NCBI GenBank assembly: GCA_036417435.1
Contig: CM070911.1
Coordinates: forward strand, 8,494,001-8,558,000
Length of the DNA stretch: 64,000 nucleotides
Direction: 5' to 3'
Source: Inia geoffrensis
Taxonomy: Eukaryota > Chordata > Mammalia > Artiodactyla > Iniidae
In this document: in pieces, positions 11,315 through 24,169 of the stretch
Layout of the letters: each line of letters starts with the position of its first letter
Position numbering within the stretch: the first letter of the stretch is position 1
Program-made: the position numbers and the translations under genes
Notes under the pieces: model-generated
Seen by the model: only the letters and a program-made list of their open reading frames with translations
The model's database searches: none
What the model was told of the DNA's origin: nothing

Positions 11315-11523
11315 GGCTTCCCTGGTGGCGCAGTGGTTGAGAGTCCGCTTGCCGATGCAGGGGACGCGGGTTCGTGCCCCGGTCCGGGAAGATCCCACGT
11401 GCCGCGGAGCGGCTGGGCCCGTGAGCCATGGCCTCTGAGCCTGTGCGTCCGGAGCCTGTGCTCCACAACGGGAGAGGCCACAACAGTGAGAGGCCTGCGT
11501 ACCGCAAAAAAAAAAAAAAAAAA
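11315..11523 (+). mobile_element. CHR-2-like SINE
   Basis: A full-length tRNA-derived SINE from ggcttccctggtggcgcagt to a tail of about 17 A. It is flanked by a 10-bp target duplication gaaactctgg at 11305-11314 and 11524-11533. Low divergence and intact A/B-box-like words (ggttcgtgccc) suggest a relatively young insertion. Confidence 0.93.
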
Positions 11524-11749
11524 GAAACTCTGGAATCTGACTTCTTTGTTGTAGCGGGAGTGTCGTCCTAACCAGCTGTTCCAGGGAGCTTTGTCACATC
11601 GCCCATCATTTCCGACGCATCTGCCTCCCCTTGAAAGTGTCTGTACAAAGCACTGTGCCCTGCATCTACAGGTCTGCAGTGGCGGGGGGTGGCGGGCCAG
11701 CCCGTCTCTGTGCTAAGCAAAGATAAGGTGGTTAAAAGCACCACTAGAG

Positions 11750-12180
11750 GGCTTCCCTGGTGGCGCAGTGGTTAAGAATCCACCTACCAATGCAGGGGAC
11801 ACGGGTTCGAGCCCTGGTCCGGGAAGATCCCACATGCCGTGGAGCGACTAAGCCTGTGCGCCACAGCTACCGAGCCTGTGCTCTAGAGCCCGCGAGCCAC
11901 AACTACTGAGCCCACGTGCCACAACGGCGGAAGCCCGTGCTCCTAGAGCTTGCGAGCCACAACTACTGAGCCCACGTGCCACAACTGCGGAAGCCCGTGC
12001 TCCTAGAGCCTGTGCTCCACAACAAGAGAAGCTATCGCAATGAGAAGCCCGGGCACTGCCCCGCTCGCCGCAACTAGAGAAAGCCCACGCGCAGCAACGA
12101 AGACTCAACGCAGCCAAAGATAAAATAAAATAATTTTTTAAAAATAAAAGAAAAACCCAACCCAACCAAAAAAAAAAAAC
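11750..12180 (+). mobile_element. CHR-1-like long SINE with internal 60-bp duplication
   Basis: A long CHR-type SINE from ggcttccctggtggcgcagt through gcagcaacgaagactcaacg to an A-rich tail of about 60 bp. A flanking duplication ccactagag occurs at 11741-11749 and 12182-12190. Inside, a 60-bp unit occurs twice in exact register (11885-11944 and 11945-12004) with about three mismatches. The CHR-1-like copy at 46750-47080 has only one. Confidence 0.9.
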
Positions 12181-12617
12181 GCCACTAGAGTCTCCTTCCT
12201 GTTTCTGACCCCTTTTTCAACTCCTGCTGCAGTGGAAGGTGGGGGTGGGTGTCACCACCACCGCGATAGGTCGATAGGTCTTGGCGTCTGCAGGAAACCA
12301 GGATTGGAGCACACAGAAGCTGACCCTGGAAGTCATCAGCCCCCAGATGGCCACCGGGGGGCGCAATCTGTTTTGATTGGCAGTTCAGCCTTTAAACACA
12401 TTGTCCTGGCTTGACAAAGGCCCTTCCCTGTAGTGCTTGCCTTGGAGGCCAGCCAGGTGTGTTGTGAGCTTATGGGGAGAGAAAGGAGTAACATGCAGGA
12501 CCGTTCGGATGCCAGAGTGCCTTCGGTTGGCATGGCCCCAGGTCAGACGTCATTAACCGGCCTCGAGGAGGGAGCAGTTTGTGGCTGCTTGTCATTCAGG
12601 TCTAAGACCCATTTAGA

Positions 12618-12796
12618 TTCGTGGTTCTCAAAAGGATATAGTCTCAGGGCCTGTAGCGCCAGCATCAGAGCTTGCTAGAAATGCATGTTCCTGGGCTCTT
12701 CCCTGGGCCTCCTGAATCCAACCCTGGACGTGGGGCCCACAGTCTGTGCTAAGAAATCCTCCCCAGGATCCTGATGCGCGCTCAAGTTCCAAAGGA
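12618..12796 (+). repeat. MER5A-like hAT-Charlie MITE
   Basis: The left end tcgtggttctcaaaa and the near-right gatgcgcgctcaagttcc match MER5A as I remember it, with the last few terminal bases missing. It is a diverged non-autonomous hAT element. Confidence 0.7.
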
Positions 12797-15700
12797 CACA
12801 CCTGAGACCGGATCCTGTTCCCAGGGAGCCGCTTGTGTATTATAGCAGCTGACATCTAACTTTGGCCTGGTCAGGGCCACCAAAAGGAGCTGCTGAAGGA
12901 TGGGGGGCCCCTGGAAACCCAATACAGCGCCTCGACCGAGTCCAAGGTTTTCCCGAGCCTTTGAGGCACAGCTGCCAGCCTGAACCACCTTCCTGGGCAT
13001 CTCGGGCCGCTGGTCCCGGCTGGGAGGAGATGGGAGTGCGTGTGAACCCGCAGACCTGGGCTCGGCCCGGATTTCTGACGGCTCCCTTCCTCCCCCAGAT
13101 TGCTGGAGCCTTGAGCTGCTGTCCTGATGCCAGCGATCTTTTCACTGGTGCAGGAAGTCCATTCAGCCCTGCATTGCTTTTAATGAGTTTTGCAAGCAAG
13201 TAGCCTCTTCCGGTGACTCATTCTGCCTTTTGTGAACCGGAGATGGTGGTTTTAGGTTTCACTTTGGAAAGTAACCACGACTTCTCTGCTGCTGGAATCC
13301 GAACAAGTTACATTCATTTTGCAACAAAGAAATGTAAATGTAGGAGCGCCAGTCATATTTCTGCTCTGATTGTAAAAACATCCTTTTCCGAGATGCATGA
13401 CAGAGCCAAGCTAAGAAGAAATGGTTTATATTTTCAAGGAACACATTCATTTGGGAACTTTGTATTTTTCCTTCCAGAGTGGCCTGATAGTTTCGCTTTT
13501 ATTCTTCTGTCTTTTTGATTCATATTTCAGGGATATCCTAAAAATAAACAGTGCCTGTTGACTGAGTGAAGCAGTTAACCTCTGTTTTATTGAGGGAGAT
13601 CCAGTTCTGGACAAAAGTTCGTGTTCTTGTCTTCATGCAGCGCACAAAGGATGATGATGGAAATAATTTCTTAGGCAGTAAAATTGTTTTCATCTGGACC
13701 TCCCGCAGAAATAAGTTTACGGTGCCCGAATAGGTGAACCTCTTAGGACTGGAGAGCGTGTGTTAAGTGGACAAATGCTACGTAGCATCTTTTCTCCAAT
13801 TCAAACAATACAGGGATCTTCAAAATGTCGCGGTGTTGAACTAAATCATTTTTGTGTAGTTGTATTTAAGTTCACATAAACAGAAAGCAAGAGCCCTTAT
13901 TCAATAATAAAACCCAAATGCATTCAAAATTAAGAGCAGGTAAAACTAGAGCACCAATGAAATTCAAATTAACCTGAATGTTATGTGGTAGAAAATGATG
14001 TATTAAGGCTAGCGAGATGGTGCTGGATTTGGGTTTATAATAGAAGTATCCGTGTTTTATGTTTTGAGCATGGTGGGTCATCATTTAAATCATTATTAAC
14101 ACTGACTTCTGCAAAATACAGTAATGAAAAAGTTCTTATGTCCCATTTCCAGCAACAGTGACGGCTAATGAGCGGTTGCAGATTCTTGCAACAGGATGGG
14201 GGTCCCCTCAGTAAATTGTCTGATGGGATGAGCGTGGCACCTATTTGGAAATGGGGACTTTGGTATTTAGCCAGGGCTCGCACTACCATTCCATCGTCCT
14301 AATCTTCTCTGTTTGAAGTGCCATAAAACTGTCGTTTGGACATCGTGTGACATCATTCGGTACTTAACGCATCAGCACACTTGGAGGCTGGGTCTGGGGT
14401 GCCCATCGCCCTTCTCTCCTCCAGGATTCTGGCTGATGGAGCACAAGTGAAGAAAATGGGCACTCACAGGTCAGCTTTTTTTCCCCAAAATGACTGAAGT
14501 TAATGGAAGTTGCCTGAAGTTTCATTGGAGCGTTTAAATATCTCTTTTCACACCCCCAAACTAGAAAATTCCTCCCATCTTTGGCTCCGCGGAGAAGGGA
14601 GCACACCTGCCACTTTTGGGCCCAGCTGGCCTGCACCTGCGTCGTGCAGCAGCAGCTCAGCGCCCCCACCCGCCAGAGGGAACAGCGAGGATGAGGCCTG
14701 CTTGGCAGCCCCTCCCACAGGGCGGGGACCGACCCTCCAACGACGCGGAGGGTCTGATAGGCTAAATGCACATCTGCGTGCATTAAGGGAGGCAGGTGGG
14801 CAATTCTGTTCCCAGGGAACCAAAGCGATTTTGAAACTTCTAAGGATGGTTTTGCTTGCTTTGGGAGAAAGTTGGCGAGTGGTCAGGTAAGAACCTTTGC
14901 GTGAATTTGGGGGGCCCTGGGATGGCTTTCCCAGGGACTGGGGAACCAGGTCTGGCACCTCTCCTGCCCATGAATGACAATGAACTTGACTTGGGCCTCA
15001 GAGAAGGCCTGGCTTTTTCTTTCCGCAGAACGGCAGCACCTGGCAACGAGCATCCTTTTACAACAGTGTAAAATCATCAGCTAAAGTACAAAAATTGAAA
15101 TTCAGATACAAGAAATAATTTAGGGCTGTCGATGTACAATGTATGAAAACGAGAGCTTATGAAAAGGGCAGACATTAAAAACTGAGCATGTCCTGCATGT
15201 CTGTGGGAGGGTCTCACCCATGCCTGTGGATAAAACATGGCTTTTCTGAGGCCGTTTGTTTTCGGTATAGTTGATATGCCTGTTCATATTGATAAAAGAA
15301 ATGTTCACATATTGAGTTCCGGGGAAGTCATTCTGGCTTATACATGAGCTAACTCGAATTTTATGCTAATTAGAACAGCCTTCTTTGTGGCCTACCAAGC
15401 ATACATTGTACATCTGCTTTAATTATTAACGAGAAGGGCACAGTGACCAGAACTAAAGAATGTCTATTTTAAAAATAAAGATTAAATGCCTCGGTTCCTG
15501 GGACACCAATGCTGGGACTCCTTTGATGATAGGCCTCCCTTCCCAGGTGCCGAGGCCATACTGACTCGCTGTGCACATGCTGGTCTGTTTTTTTTTTTTT
15601 TTTTTTTTTAAGGTTGAAGAAATATATCCCTGACTTATTTCATGTCCTTTGTTCTGATAAGATATAAAACTGTGCTGAAAACCATGCTTCTCTGGAGCAC

Positions 15701-16285
15701 TTTCTCAGAGTAATCTGGGAAGGTGGCTTCTGGGCTATAGGTCCTCAGTGTGGCTCAAATAAAACGCTTTTTTATTCTTATTATAGTTCGTTTATTGATT
15801 ATTTTCTTTGACAATATGTTCATTGAAACAAGTCCTCTAAGGACATCTCTCAACTGGCGTGCCGATAGACCGCATTTACAGTAGTACCCCTCTGGGCATC
15901 TCTTTCCAGTTTACGGAGTGCTTGCACATTCTTGAGCTCACTGGCTTGGTCCCTGCCCCCCCACCCCCCGCCCCCTTCCCCAGGCGCCTCAAGCATCTCT
16001 CAAGGCCTGGTGTAAGCCTCACCTTCCTATGGTCTCTGTGAAGCTCTCTGGATGGCTGCCGCACGCCAGTCATTCAGTTCATCCTGACTTGCTGAGGAAG
16101 ACGGAGCCAGGGCAGGAACAGGGAAGTCTCCATTTCCCTGTGTCATCCCACTTCGACTCTGAGCCCCATAGAAGGACATGCTCTTATATTTCTTTTCCAA
16201 AGCAATGATTGCAGTGCCTGGCACCTCGTTTATGTCCAGAAAGGTTGATTTGTAACCCTAGTCGGTCTTGCAGACTTTCCTTATG
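12797..16285. other. Intergenic, largely repeat-poor
   Basis: No gene was found. Most of this stretch shows no repeat I recognise except a T run at 15589-15611. It includes AT-rich parts (13200-14290, 15060-15480) and a moderately GC-rich part around 14540-14760. Open frames here are short and unsupported. Confidence 0.55.
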
Positions 16286-16289
16286 GGCA

Positions 16290-16600
16290 CCAGCATCCTA
16301 CCTGGGCATGAGTTTCCTCATCTGTGAAGTGGGAGACCATCGTTATCCCTGCTGGCTCCACACGGTTGCCATGAAGTAAATAATGGCACAAAATTATGGG
16401 CATGTCTGTGCTTTGGACATGGCACAATCCTAAGTTTTATTGTCATTGCTGTTTCAGATCACTGTTAACATTCGCTCTTACTGAGGGGAAAATTGACATT
16501 CAGAGAGACTGTGATTGGTCGAAGGTCCTCTGATTAGTAAAAGGTAGAGCAGGAGCTGGAGTCTCCAAATCTAGCGTGATCTCAAGTGTTAACAGGCCCT
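16290..16600. repeat. MIR-type SINE fragments
   Basis: One piece (catgagtttcctcatctgtg, 16308 onward) is sense MIR-like. The following piece (16480-16600, with cagagagactgtgattggtc and aaaggtagagcaggagctgg) is antisense MIR-like. Both are diverged. Confidence 0.55.
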
Positions 16601-16604
16601 GTCC

Positions 16605-19570
16605 CACTGCACCCACCGAGAGCGGCAGACGTATGGGTGGCCACTGGGGCGATGGAGGTGAAGTGGGCTAGGATCAGAGCAACCCCACGGTGTGCCCAGA
16701 ACTCTACACACAAGAGAGGCACCAACACATGTCCTGGCTGAGCTGATGGAGGCAAGAGGACACAGAGCAGGGAATAGGCCGTGAGAAAGACCTGAAGCAT
16801 CTTCCACAAATTACTCAGGGTTGAATCATTGTGTGTGCCACAGTGCCTTTTCAAACTAACACATTTTGAAAAATGGGATAAGTACTTCCTGTTTCGACCA
16901 GAAATGAATGCACACCAGGCCCTGTTCCTCTCACCAAGCAGAGCTTGACCTTTCAATTCAGAAATACCTGCAAGGGCCCAATTCTGCTTGGGTGGGCGAA
17001 TGGAGCACGTGTCACTGCAACTCCTGCCAAAGACACCGACTCTGGGCTGCACTGGAGGACTCGCCAGGCACCGTGAAACCTACCGACTGGAGGCACCAGA
17101 GTGTGAACTGAGGAAATAGTGTCTGGGGTGCGGGAGTGAGTGAGTGGTACTCGTCTTCGGCCTTCTGTTCTTTGTTTGCCACGGATGTGTTACAGCAGCC
17201 TGGGAACACAAAGGAATGACACTCATGTTCAGTTGCTGAATTCCTGCTGTATGATATCCTGGTGGAATGTTCATTGGTTTTGGATTTCCTGTGAAAATGG
17301 GGCAGGGACAGGGCATTTGGAGACCCTGAGCTTTAGGGGTGGAGCAGAGATGGTTAGCTGTCCACTGAAGAGTCCTGCTGTCCTGGGGAGCCGTTGCTGA
17401 AAAATGGCTTCCTCCCAGGGACTAAGTTCCCCAGCCCCCAGCCCCCAGCCCCACATCTAGGTAGGGCTGTGTCACCCCCATGTTGGCCATGGAAAATAAG
17501 GAGCAGTGACCTGACCACCCCTGGGCCAAAGCAGTTGAAAAACAGGTGTGCCTTCTTTCACATTCCCTGTCTCTCTGCATCACTGGAATCGAAGGCCTCC
17601 AGGGCAGAGCCACAGGATGGAAGGAGCCTGGATCCCTGACTCACTCTGTAGTAGGCCGCCTGCCAAATACGCGGATGAACTTTGCAGAGGAAGAAATAAG
17701 TTTCCATGGTGATAACCTCTGAGATTCAGGGGTTTATCTGCGACAGCAGCTGGTGCTACCTAACTGATCCACAGAACGAGAGAACAGATGCGGGAAGGGA
17801 TTCTGGTTGGAGAGAAGCATGATGACAGAGCAGTCCTGGGGAGGGAGGTGGCCCAGGCCTCCTGTGACAGCGAGGTCACTGCGCTTTAGGAGAAGTGGTG
17901 TTTCATCCTGAGTTCTGTGTTTTCTTTTCCTGTTTGTTAAAGAAGGAGGAAAAAGGAGGAGAGAAGAGGCATTTGATAATGTGAAAAAAATGCTACCGAG
18001 AAGCCTTCTTCTCCCATAAGATGTTTTTTTTGGAGAAGAGAGGAATTAGAACTACACTGAAAGAATGATCAGCAATAACAAAGGAGCAACTCTCAGCCCC
18101 AGGAAAAGTAAAAAGTTATAGAAATACAAAATATCATGGCGTTTATACTAGGAGGTTTGGGGATGGGAAAGGAGGGGATGTGAAAGATAAAATCTTCATC
18201 TGTCATAGTAAGTCAATAAGTAGTGTCTAAATTTGGTTAATGCAAATATTATAGTACGTTCATGTTATATAGAAATAGAAAAAAATGGAATATTAGAATC
18301 AATAGCTGAAAGAGTTGGATAGGCCCGTCTCCAAGGAGCAGAATGGGTATGTGTGTGGTGGACAGGCCAGGCTAGAGTTTGGTTCTGTGTCACTAACACT
18401 CTGACTTTTAGGCCTATGTGAATATATGATTATGGTTTCAATAAAACAGATGAAAATTATCCAAGGATGCCAGCAAAATAAAGTGAGAAAGAAACAAAAA
18501 GAACAACACAGCAGGAGCAGGAAAGAAGCAGGAAGAGGAGAGAGAAACGAGCTGCGGAGACCAGACCCAGCGCTCGCCTCCTCCCCGCTCCGTGCTTCCA
18601 CTGTTCTAAGGGACAGGGCTGCTTCACTCATCACACTCTTCAAGGACAATCCCTTTTATTCCATCCAGCGGCCAGATCTCAAGAGCACCAATCCCTTTAT
18701 TTATAAGCTGCTTTTTGCCTAGAGTGAGTGTTTATGGAACACTCAGAGTGGTGTCTGCTACCTTAGGACTAGTACTTGACAATAAAGCCAGCTTCTGAAG
18801 GAGTAAAATACATTGCAGACCCGCTATACGCCTGATAAAATGCCAGCTGCTAGGGGCTCCGAGGAGCTCGTGGTCAGGAGGAGATGGACGTTTAAGAAAT
18901 TGTGTGCTGAGGTGGGGCAGGTGCAGCGATAGAAATGTCCAGGATCCTAGGCGGGGGTGGCAGCGTGGAGGGAAGGGTAAGTTCATCTGGGGGCGGGGAC
19001 GCTGGGTGTTAGGGAGGTGCCTGGACTGAGTCTCACCTCTGGCTGAACAAGTCTCAGACCCTCTCAGAGCCCCCCGGAGCCCAGCTCCGAAAACGTGTGA
19101 GCGGGGTGGGGGGGGGCCCCACCTTCTGCCCGCTCCTCTCTCGACCCCCGAGGCCAAGGCTGGCCGGGTGGGCTCCCAGCATCTTCACACCTGAGGAGAG
19201 GGAGGCGGAGCCTCATCTGGGCTCAGGTCCAGGTCATCTCCATCCCAGCTCTTCTCCTGGTCTTCCAGGAGAGAGGGGGCTGTGGACACCTTGTCCAGGT
19301 TAAAAAAAAAAAACCCCTGATATCTTGTTCCTACAGCCCTGGTAGTTCTTCGTGCAGAGTGGAGGAGGAGTCACTGATACATCTCGGTGCGTTCTGGCTG
19401 GGAATCTCTGAGCATAAACTTTGCGAGTTTTACATGAAGAGAAGGAGATCCTTGGTGGGGCGGCAGGGTGTTTACAGACCCTGTGGGCCTCCGTTGTCCT
19501 TGGGGAGGCTGCAGCTCTGTGCCCCCATCCGAGTTACAGCTGTGGCTGTTGCTGGTTTAGAACAGAGAGC
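16605..19570. other. Intergenic, no recognised gene
   Basis: Mixed composition with purine-rich parts near 17940-18130 and 18470-18560, and a GC-rich part around 18950-19260 with few CpGs. No SINE, L1 or LTR end was recognised. Confidence 0.5.
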
Positions 19571-19577
19571 CTTTGAG

Positions 19578-19770
19578 GTCCTACCATCAGAGATCCTCAA
19601 CCTTGGTTGGATATTAGGACTAATGGGAGGGGGGTGGTATTTTAAACATCACTGATGTGTAAGTCCCGCCCCAGACCAACTGGATCTGAGTCTCTGGATC
19701 TCCATCCTCCAGGGAGGTGGGGCTCGGCTTGCTCATCAGTGCTCACGTCGTAAACTCTGATTATTAGAGA
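19578..19770 (+). repeat. MER5A-like fragment (hAT-Charlie)
   Basis: Words such as gatcctcaaccttggttgga, cccgccccagaccaactgga and tctgagtctctggatctcc match the body of MER5A1-type elements. The ends are eroded. Confidence 0.5.
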
Positions 19771-21605
19771 TTTGCTGAAAGACCCAGACAGTGGGTTCAA
19801 CCACAGCAGCGTGATGGTGGATTTTATCTACAAAAGGCTAAAGACCTTTGTGAGCCGGGGGAAGGAGTCGTTTTATGAGGGTTATTCCATCTTCTTGAGT
19901 AACGCAGAGAGAAGAAAACCAAAACGGAATTGTCAGGAAACAAAACGCTACAAATAAATGTGGTATATGCGCTGCTGAGGGATCAGAGATCGATGTGATA
20001 CACGGTTAGGCACTGGGGGTGCCAGGAACGCCTGGGGAAACAAAGGAAGAGACTTTAAGAGGCAGAAGGGAGCCTCTAATAAATACGGAGACTTCAAATT
20101 TCTCAGGTTTTCAGGAAGACGGCAGTGTCTCAAACGTCGCTTTCTGAAGAGCAGTCCATCTATTTGCAGCCATCACCCCGAACCTCCTCCAAGGTGAAGG
20201 CTGCCTGCTGAACTTGTGCTTCTGGGAATAGAACCGCAACCAACAAATGGCCAGACTCACTGGGCTTCTGCTGAAGCTAAAGCCAAGCAGATTGGACTTT
20301 GTCCGTGTATTTTTCATTTCGTGTCCTCTCACAGAAATTTCTGAAATCTGTAGTGGTGTTTGGCTGAGTGCTGAACTCTGCAGTGAACTGGTCTCGCCAC
20401 CATAATTTTCACAGAGCTAGGGATTTGCTAGGGTTTTGTAACTTTTGTGGGTGGGGGTGGTGGTGCTGAGGTAATCTTGTGGTTCTTCATGGATCTTTGG
20501 AAAAAGGAGGCATACGAGAGACTTGGCATTGGATTTCTGCCCCTTTGCAAGTGTTAAAAAAAAAAAAAAAAGAAAATCACATGCCTTCCATTGGAAGGAG
20601 CTCAGGAAGCAGCCGCTTTGCAACAAATCCATCCAGAATCTATTTCCATCAGGACCTCTTTGTCTAATCCTGAGTAGAATGAGACATTTGAAAGGAGAAT
20701 TATTTTAGATTCGATTCCTTTGGCCTTTAATTCCTATGTGGAAATTTAAAAATGGGAAACGATTTAGTGTTCATATTTGAGAGCATTCTTTGATGTATAT
20801 TTGGGCTCAGTGTACAATCTCTCCAGGGCTGTGTTAGACTATATGGCTGAACTTAACGTACAAAGTGAAATAGAACAAAGGTGAATTTTCAGAAGAGAGG
20901 AAATGTGGCCTTGGAGTTAATTATTGTCTTGTTTTTTTTCCCATCAGAGCTTTTGGTGATACACATGGAATAGTGGTAGGAATTGAGGGAGTGGGTTCAC
21001 ACCTTGGGGAGTGTGAACCCCCAAGGTTCACACCTTGTGAGGGACACCTTGGGGAGTCCCCATCAGGAGGACAGCTGCGCTCATAGACACACATGGAGTT
21101 CGGTGTGAACGCAGAGTCTGGTGGCAGCAGCCACCCTGTTGGTTTCAGTCTGCATTTGATCAGATGGAATAGCCTGGGGGACTATGGGTGACGTAAAACA
21201 TCCAAACACTATCCCAACAGCCTACTCGTTCACTGACCTTTCTGCGGTTGGGAAAGTGGTCCTCAGAAGAGATCAAATTTTAGAATCATCTTTCATTTTT
21301 TAGTTGTGCAACATTTCAGGTGGATTATGGGTTTGATACCACCTCATCCCAGGCAAATATCCACTCTCCAGTTGGATTAGGTTTTCTGTTTATTTAACCA
21401 AAGGTGCAGACACCTATTGGAAGTGAGGTGGTCACACAGAGCGGAGAGCAGAGGATTCACTGTGATGCAAGAGAGTGTCCTCTGGCCCTTCATTTATCTG
21501 CAGGACAATAGCCAAGTAGGATAGTCTCTCACTGGGTCTATGAAAGTAAATTGTTTATTGTTCTGTAATATCCAAGACAGCCCAGTCCTGCAAGTTCACC
21601 CCTGG
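19771..21605. other. Intergenic, no recognised gene
   Basis: Looks single-copy. It holds an A run at 20555-20572 and a small inverted-repeat cluster at 20993-21060, described among the findings. Confidence 0.5.
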
Positions 21606-21631
21606 ACTGTCACTTAATATTTTTTTATTTA

Positions 21632-21686
21632 GAGAGAGAAAGGCAGAGAGAGAAAGAGGGCGAGGGAGAGGGAGAGAGAGAGAGAG
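21632..21686. repeat. (GA)n-rich purine tract
   Basis: An imperfect GA/GGGA-rich run beginning agagagagaaaggcagagag, directly next to the repeat that starts near 21690. Confidence 0.85.
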
Positions 21687-21689
21687 GAA

Positions 21690-22036
21690 TTGGTTCACAG
21701 AGTTGTGGGTGCTGCAAGTCTGAAATTTGCAGGGCAGGCTGGCAGCCTGGAGACCCAGGGAAGAGGTGATGTAGCTCAAGTCCAAAGGGAGTCTGGAGGC
21801 AGAAATCTTTCTTCCTCAGGGGACCTCAGTCTTTTCCTCCGAAGGTCTTCAATTCATTGGATGAAACCACTCACATTATGGAGGGTCCTCTGCTTAACTC
21901 AAAGTCTACTGATTTAAGTGTTAATCCCATCTAAAAAAATACCTTCACAGCAACATCTGGACTAGTGTTTGACCAAACATCTGGGCACCAGGCATAGTCT
22001 AGCCAAGCTGATGCAGAAAAATTAACCATCACAGGT
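21690..22036 (+). repeat. Old mammalian interspersed repeat, family not named
   Basis: The text from ttggttcacagagttgtggg through catctgggcaccaggcatag to aaaattaaccatcac is a pattern I have met many times in mammalian genomes next to GA microsatellites. I cannot assign the family with certainty (LINE 3' end or LTR). Confidence 0.5.
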
Positions 22037-22039
22037 GAT

Positions 22040-23210
22040 AAAGCTGAAACTCAGAGAAACATGGGCTGGTGTACCTAGGACTTGAGTCGGGAGTTGACTC
22101 CAGAATTTGTTCCATTAAAGCCACACCATCTCATTTAGTGCGTGCATGGATGGGTAGGGGCACCGGACCTATTAACCCCGGGGTCTGCTGATGGCAGCAG
22201 CCATTTTTCCTGCCTTGATAACCTTCTGGTCACCTTACTGGGAGAAAAATCTGGGATTCCCCCAGGTTTCTCAGGATAGCATCTCTGGAAGACAGTTCTC
22301 GAAGACCTGGCTTTGTGGGAAGGTAAGGATTCCTGGGTAGATGCTGGAGGCTGGCCCAGTTCAGTTCAGTTCGATTGAATCCAACCTGAATTCTTTTGCC
22401 CTGACCATGCGTTGGCTTGCTGTGGGCTACAGTGTAGGGTAGGAGAAACAGAAGAAAATACGTGGCTCGTGCCCTGTGGCTTTGGTGGAGAGGGAGGCAG
22501 ACAAGCACAGTAACGAAGACTGCACAGAATATAGAGGACTGGGGTACATATTATAATGGGAACCCAGGGCTGCCCCCGAGGATGGCCTGTAGCATTACTC
22601 AAATCAAACCTTTCTAATTCAGTCCTTAATAGACAATACTGGAAAATACAATTTTTAAAAGGCCTATTTAAATATGTGTTGCTTTGACATTTTAGCCAAG
22701 CTTAGTTTGCCTTTGACAGAGAGCTTTATGATAAAGAACTTGTGATCAGCGGTGACGTGAGTATGTGTATGTGTGTGTATAATTTATCGGAAAGAACCAA
22801 CAAACATGGATTTGAATCCTAATTGCTGCTGAAATTAAAATAAAGGTAAAATCAAGACTCTCATGGAAATACATAATGAATACATGCCAAGAATTTTATT
22901 TAACTCATTAATTAATGAGGGAACCAGTAAACTGTAAAAGCAGGTTCAATGGAGAATTCAAAGAACACATAGACACAGGCAGTCAGGAATTGGGAAATGT
23001 ATTTGCAAATAGATGCAAAACAATTCAGTGTCCACAGGGCAATAATCAGTTGCGGGCCCCAAGGATTTCCATGGACAAGAATTACTTGCATTACTATCAG
23101 TTTTCTACAGCTTACAGAGTAGTAAATAGCACAAAGAAGCACAGAAGTTTTAGATATCTTGAAAGGATGCTCTAGAAAGAGCACCTAGTAATCTGGTTTA
23201 TTCCCATTTC
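22040..23210. other. Intergenic, no recognised gene
   Basis: AT-rich and mostly single-copy in appearance from 22600 to 23200. No exon or clear transposon was found. Confidence 0.5.
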
Positions 23211-23224
23211 AGAGACTTTCACAA

Positions 23225-23345
23225 TTTTTTTTCTGACCCTGGGGAACACTGGGATAGTGGCTTTGGGCATGTTACTTAACCCCTTCATTCCTCGTCTGTA
23301 AAATCAGGCCGATATTTCTTCACCGGCTTGTTTTGCAGACGAAAA
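23225..23345 (+). repeat. MIR fragment
   Basis: The words ggcatgttacttaacccctt and cctcgtctgtaaaatcaggc form the classic MIR core in sense. Confidence 0.65.
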
Positions 23346-23714
23346 ATAATAACATACATATAAAGTTTCTGACATAGAGGATTTTTCCAATCAATATTAG
23401 ATCTTCTTGCACTGTATTTTTTTTCAAACTGATATACGAATTTGCTCTCCCATAATCTCTTCACCCGTGCATCTGTCCCTTCAATTTTTGCTGTAGGCCT
23501 GTGACACCAGGCACGTGCCAAGCTCTCACGCACAGCTAATGATCACACAATGAGCGAATCAAAGTCCAGGAGGAGCTTTAGACTGGTGGCAGGGGGTGTG
23601 GAAGAGACAGACCAACGAGTACATCAGTAATTGTGATTTCCTGTGACACGCACAGGGGTTAACTGGAATCCTGGGAGGGTAGCCCAGGGCATGTAAGTGG
23701 TGGTTCAAAGCAAT

Positions 23715-23905
23715 GACTCCGGAGCCACACTGCCTGGGCTAATTAACTGTGTCCACGGGCAAGTTACTTAACCGCTCTGTGCCTCAGCATCTTCGCCTTT
23801 AAAATGGGGAGGATACCTGTAGCTTGTGCAGACTGAATAAGTGAATTAATGTTTGTGAACATTTGAAGCATCTCCTGGCGCCTATCACGTGCATTCTAAG
23901 TATTA
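23715..23905 (+). repeat. MIR SINE
   Basis: gggcaagttacttaaccgct followed by ttaaaatggggaggatacct and a tail-like ctaagtattagctgtta give a nearly complete sense MIR. Confidence 0.75.
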
Positions 23906-24169
23906 GCTGTTAATATTTAATGAATTAATATACGTAGATTGGACAAAAAGTAGTTTCTACATAAAAACCCAGGTCAGGGAAGGACAAAAATCATAGGACA
24001 GCACTCATATCTCCTGGTTGCTAGACTGAGCGGATAAACCACACTCGGGCAATCACTTGAGTTTACCGTGTTCTGTTTTCTCCCGCAGGTCGCTTTTTCC
24101 CCAGGCTGAGCTGGCACGGAATTACATCTTACAGACCCTGCTCGGGCCCTAGCCCGGCCAAGGCTGTCT

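Noticed and set aside
11315..12180. tRNA gene-like A and B boxes
   Set aside because: They belong to CHR SINEs with A tails and target duplications, not to functional tRNA genes; no proper anticodon arm or acceptor stem is present.
18940..19265. Possible CpG island or promoter
   Set aside because: GC-rich but poor in CpG dinucleotides, with no adjacent exon.
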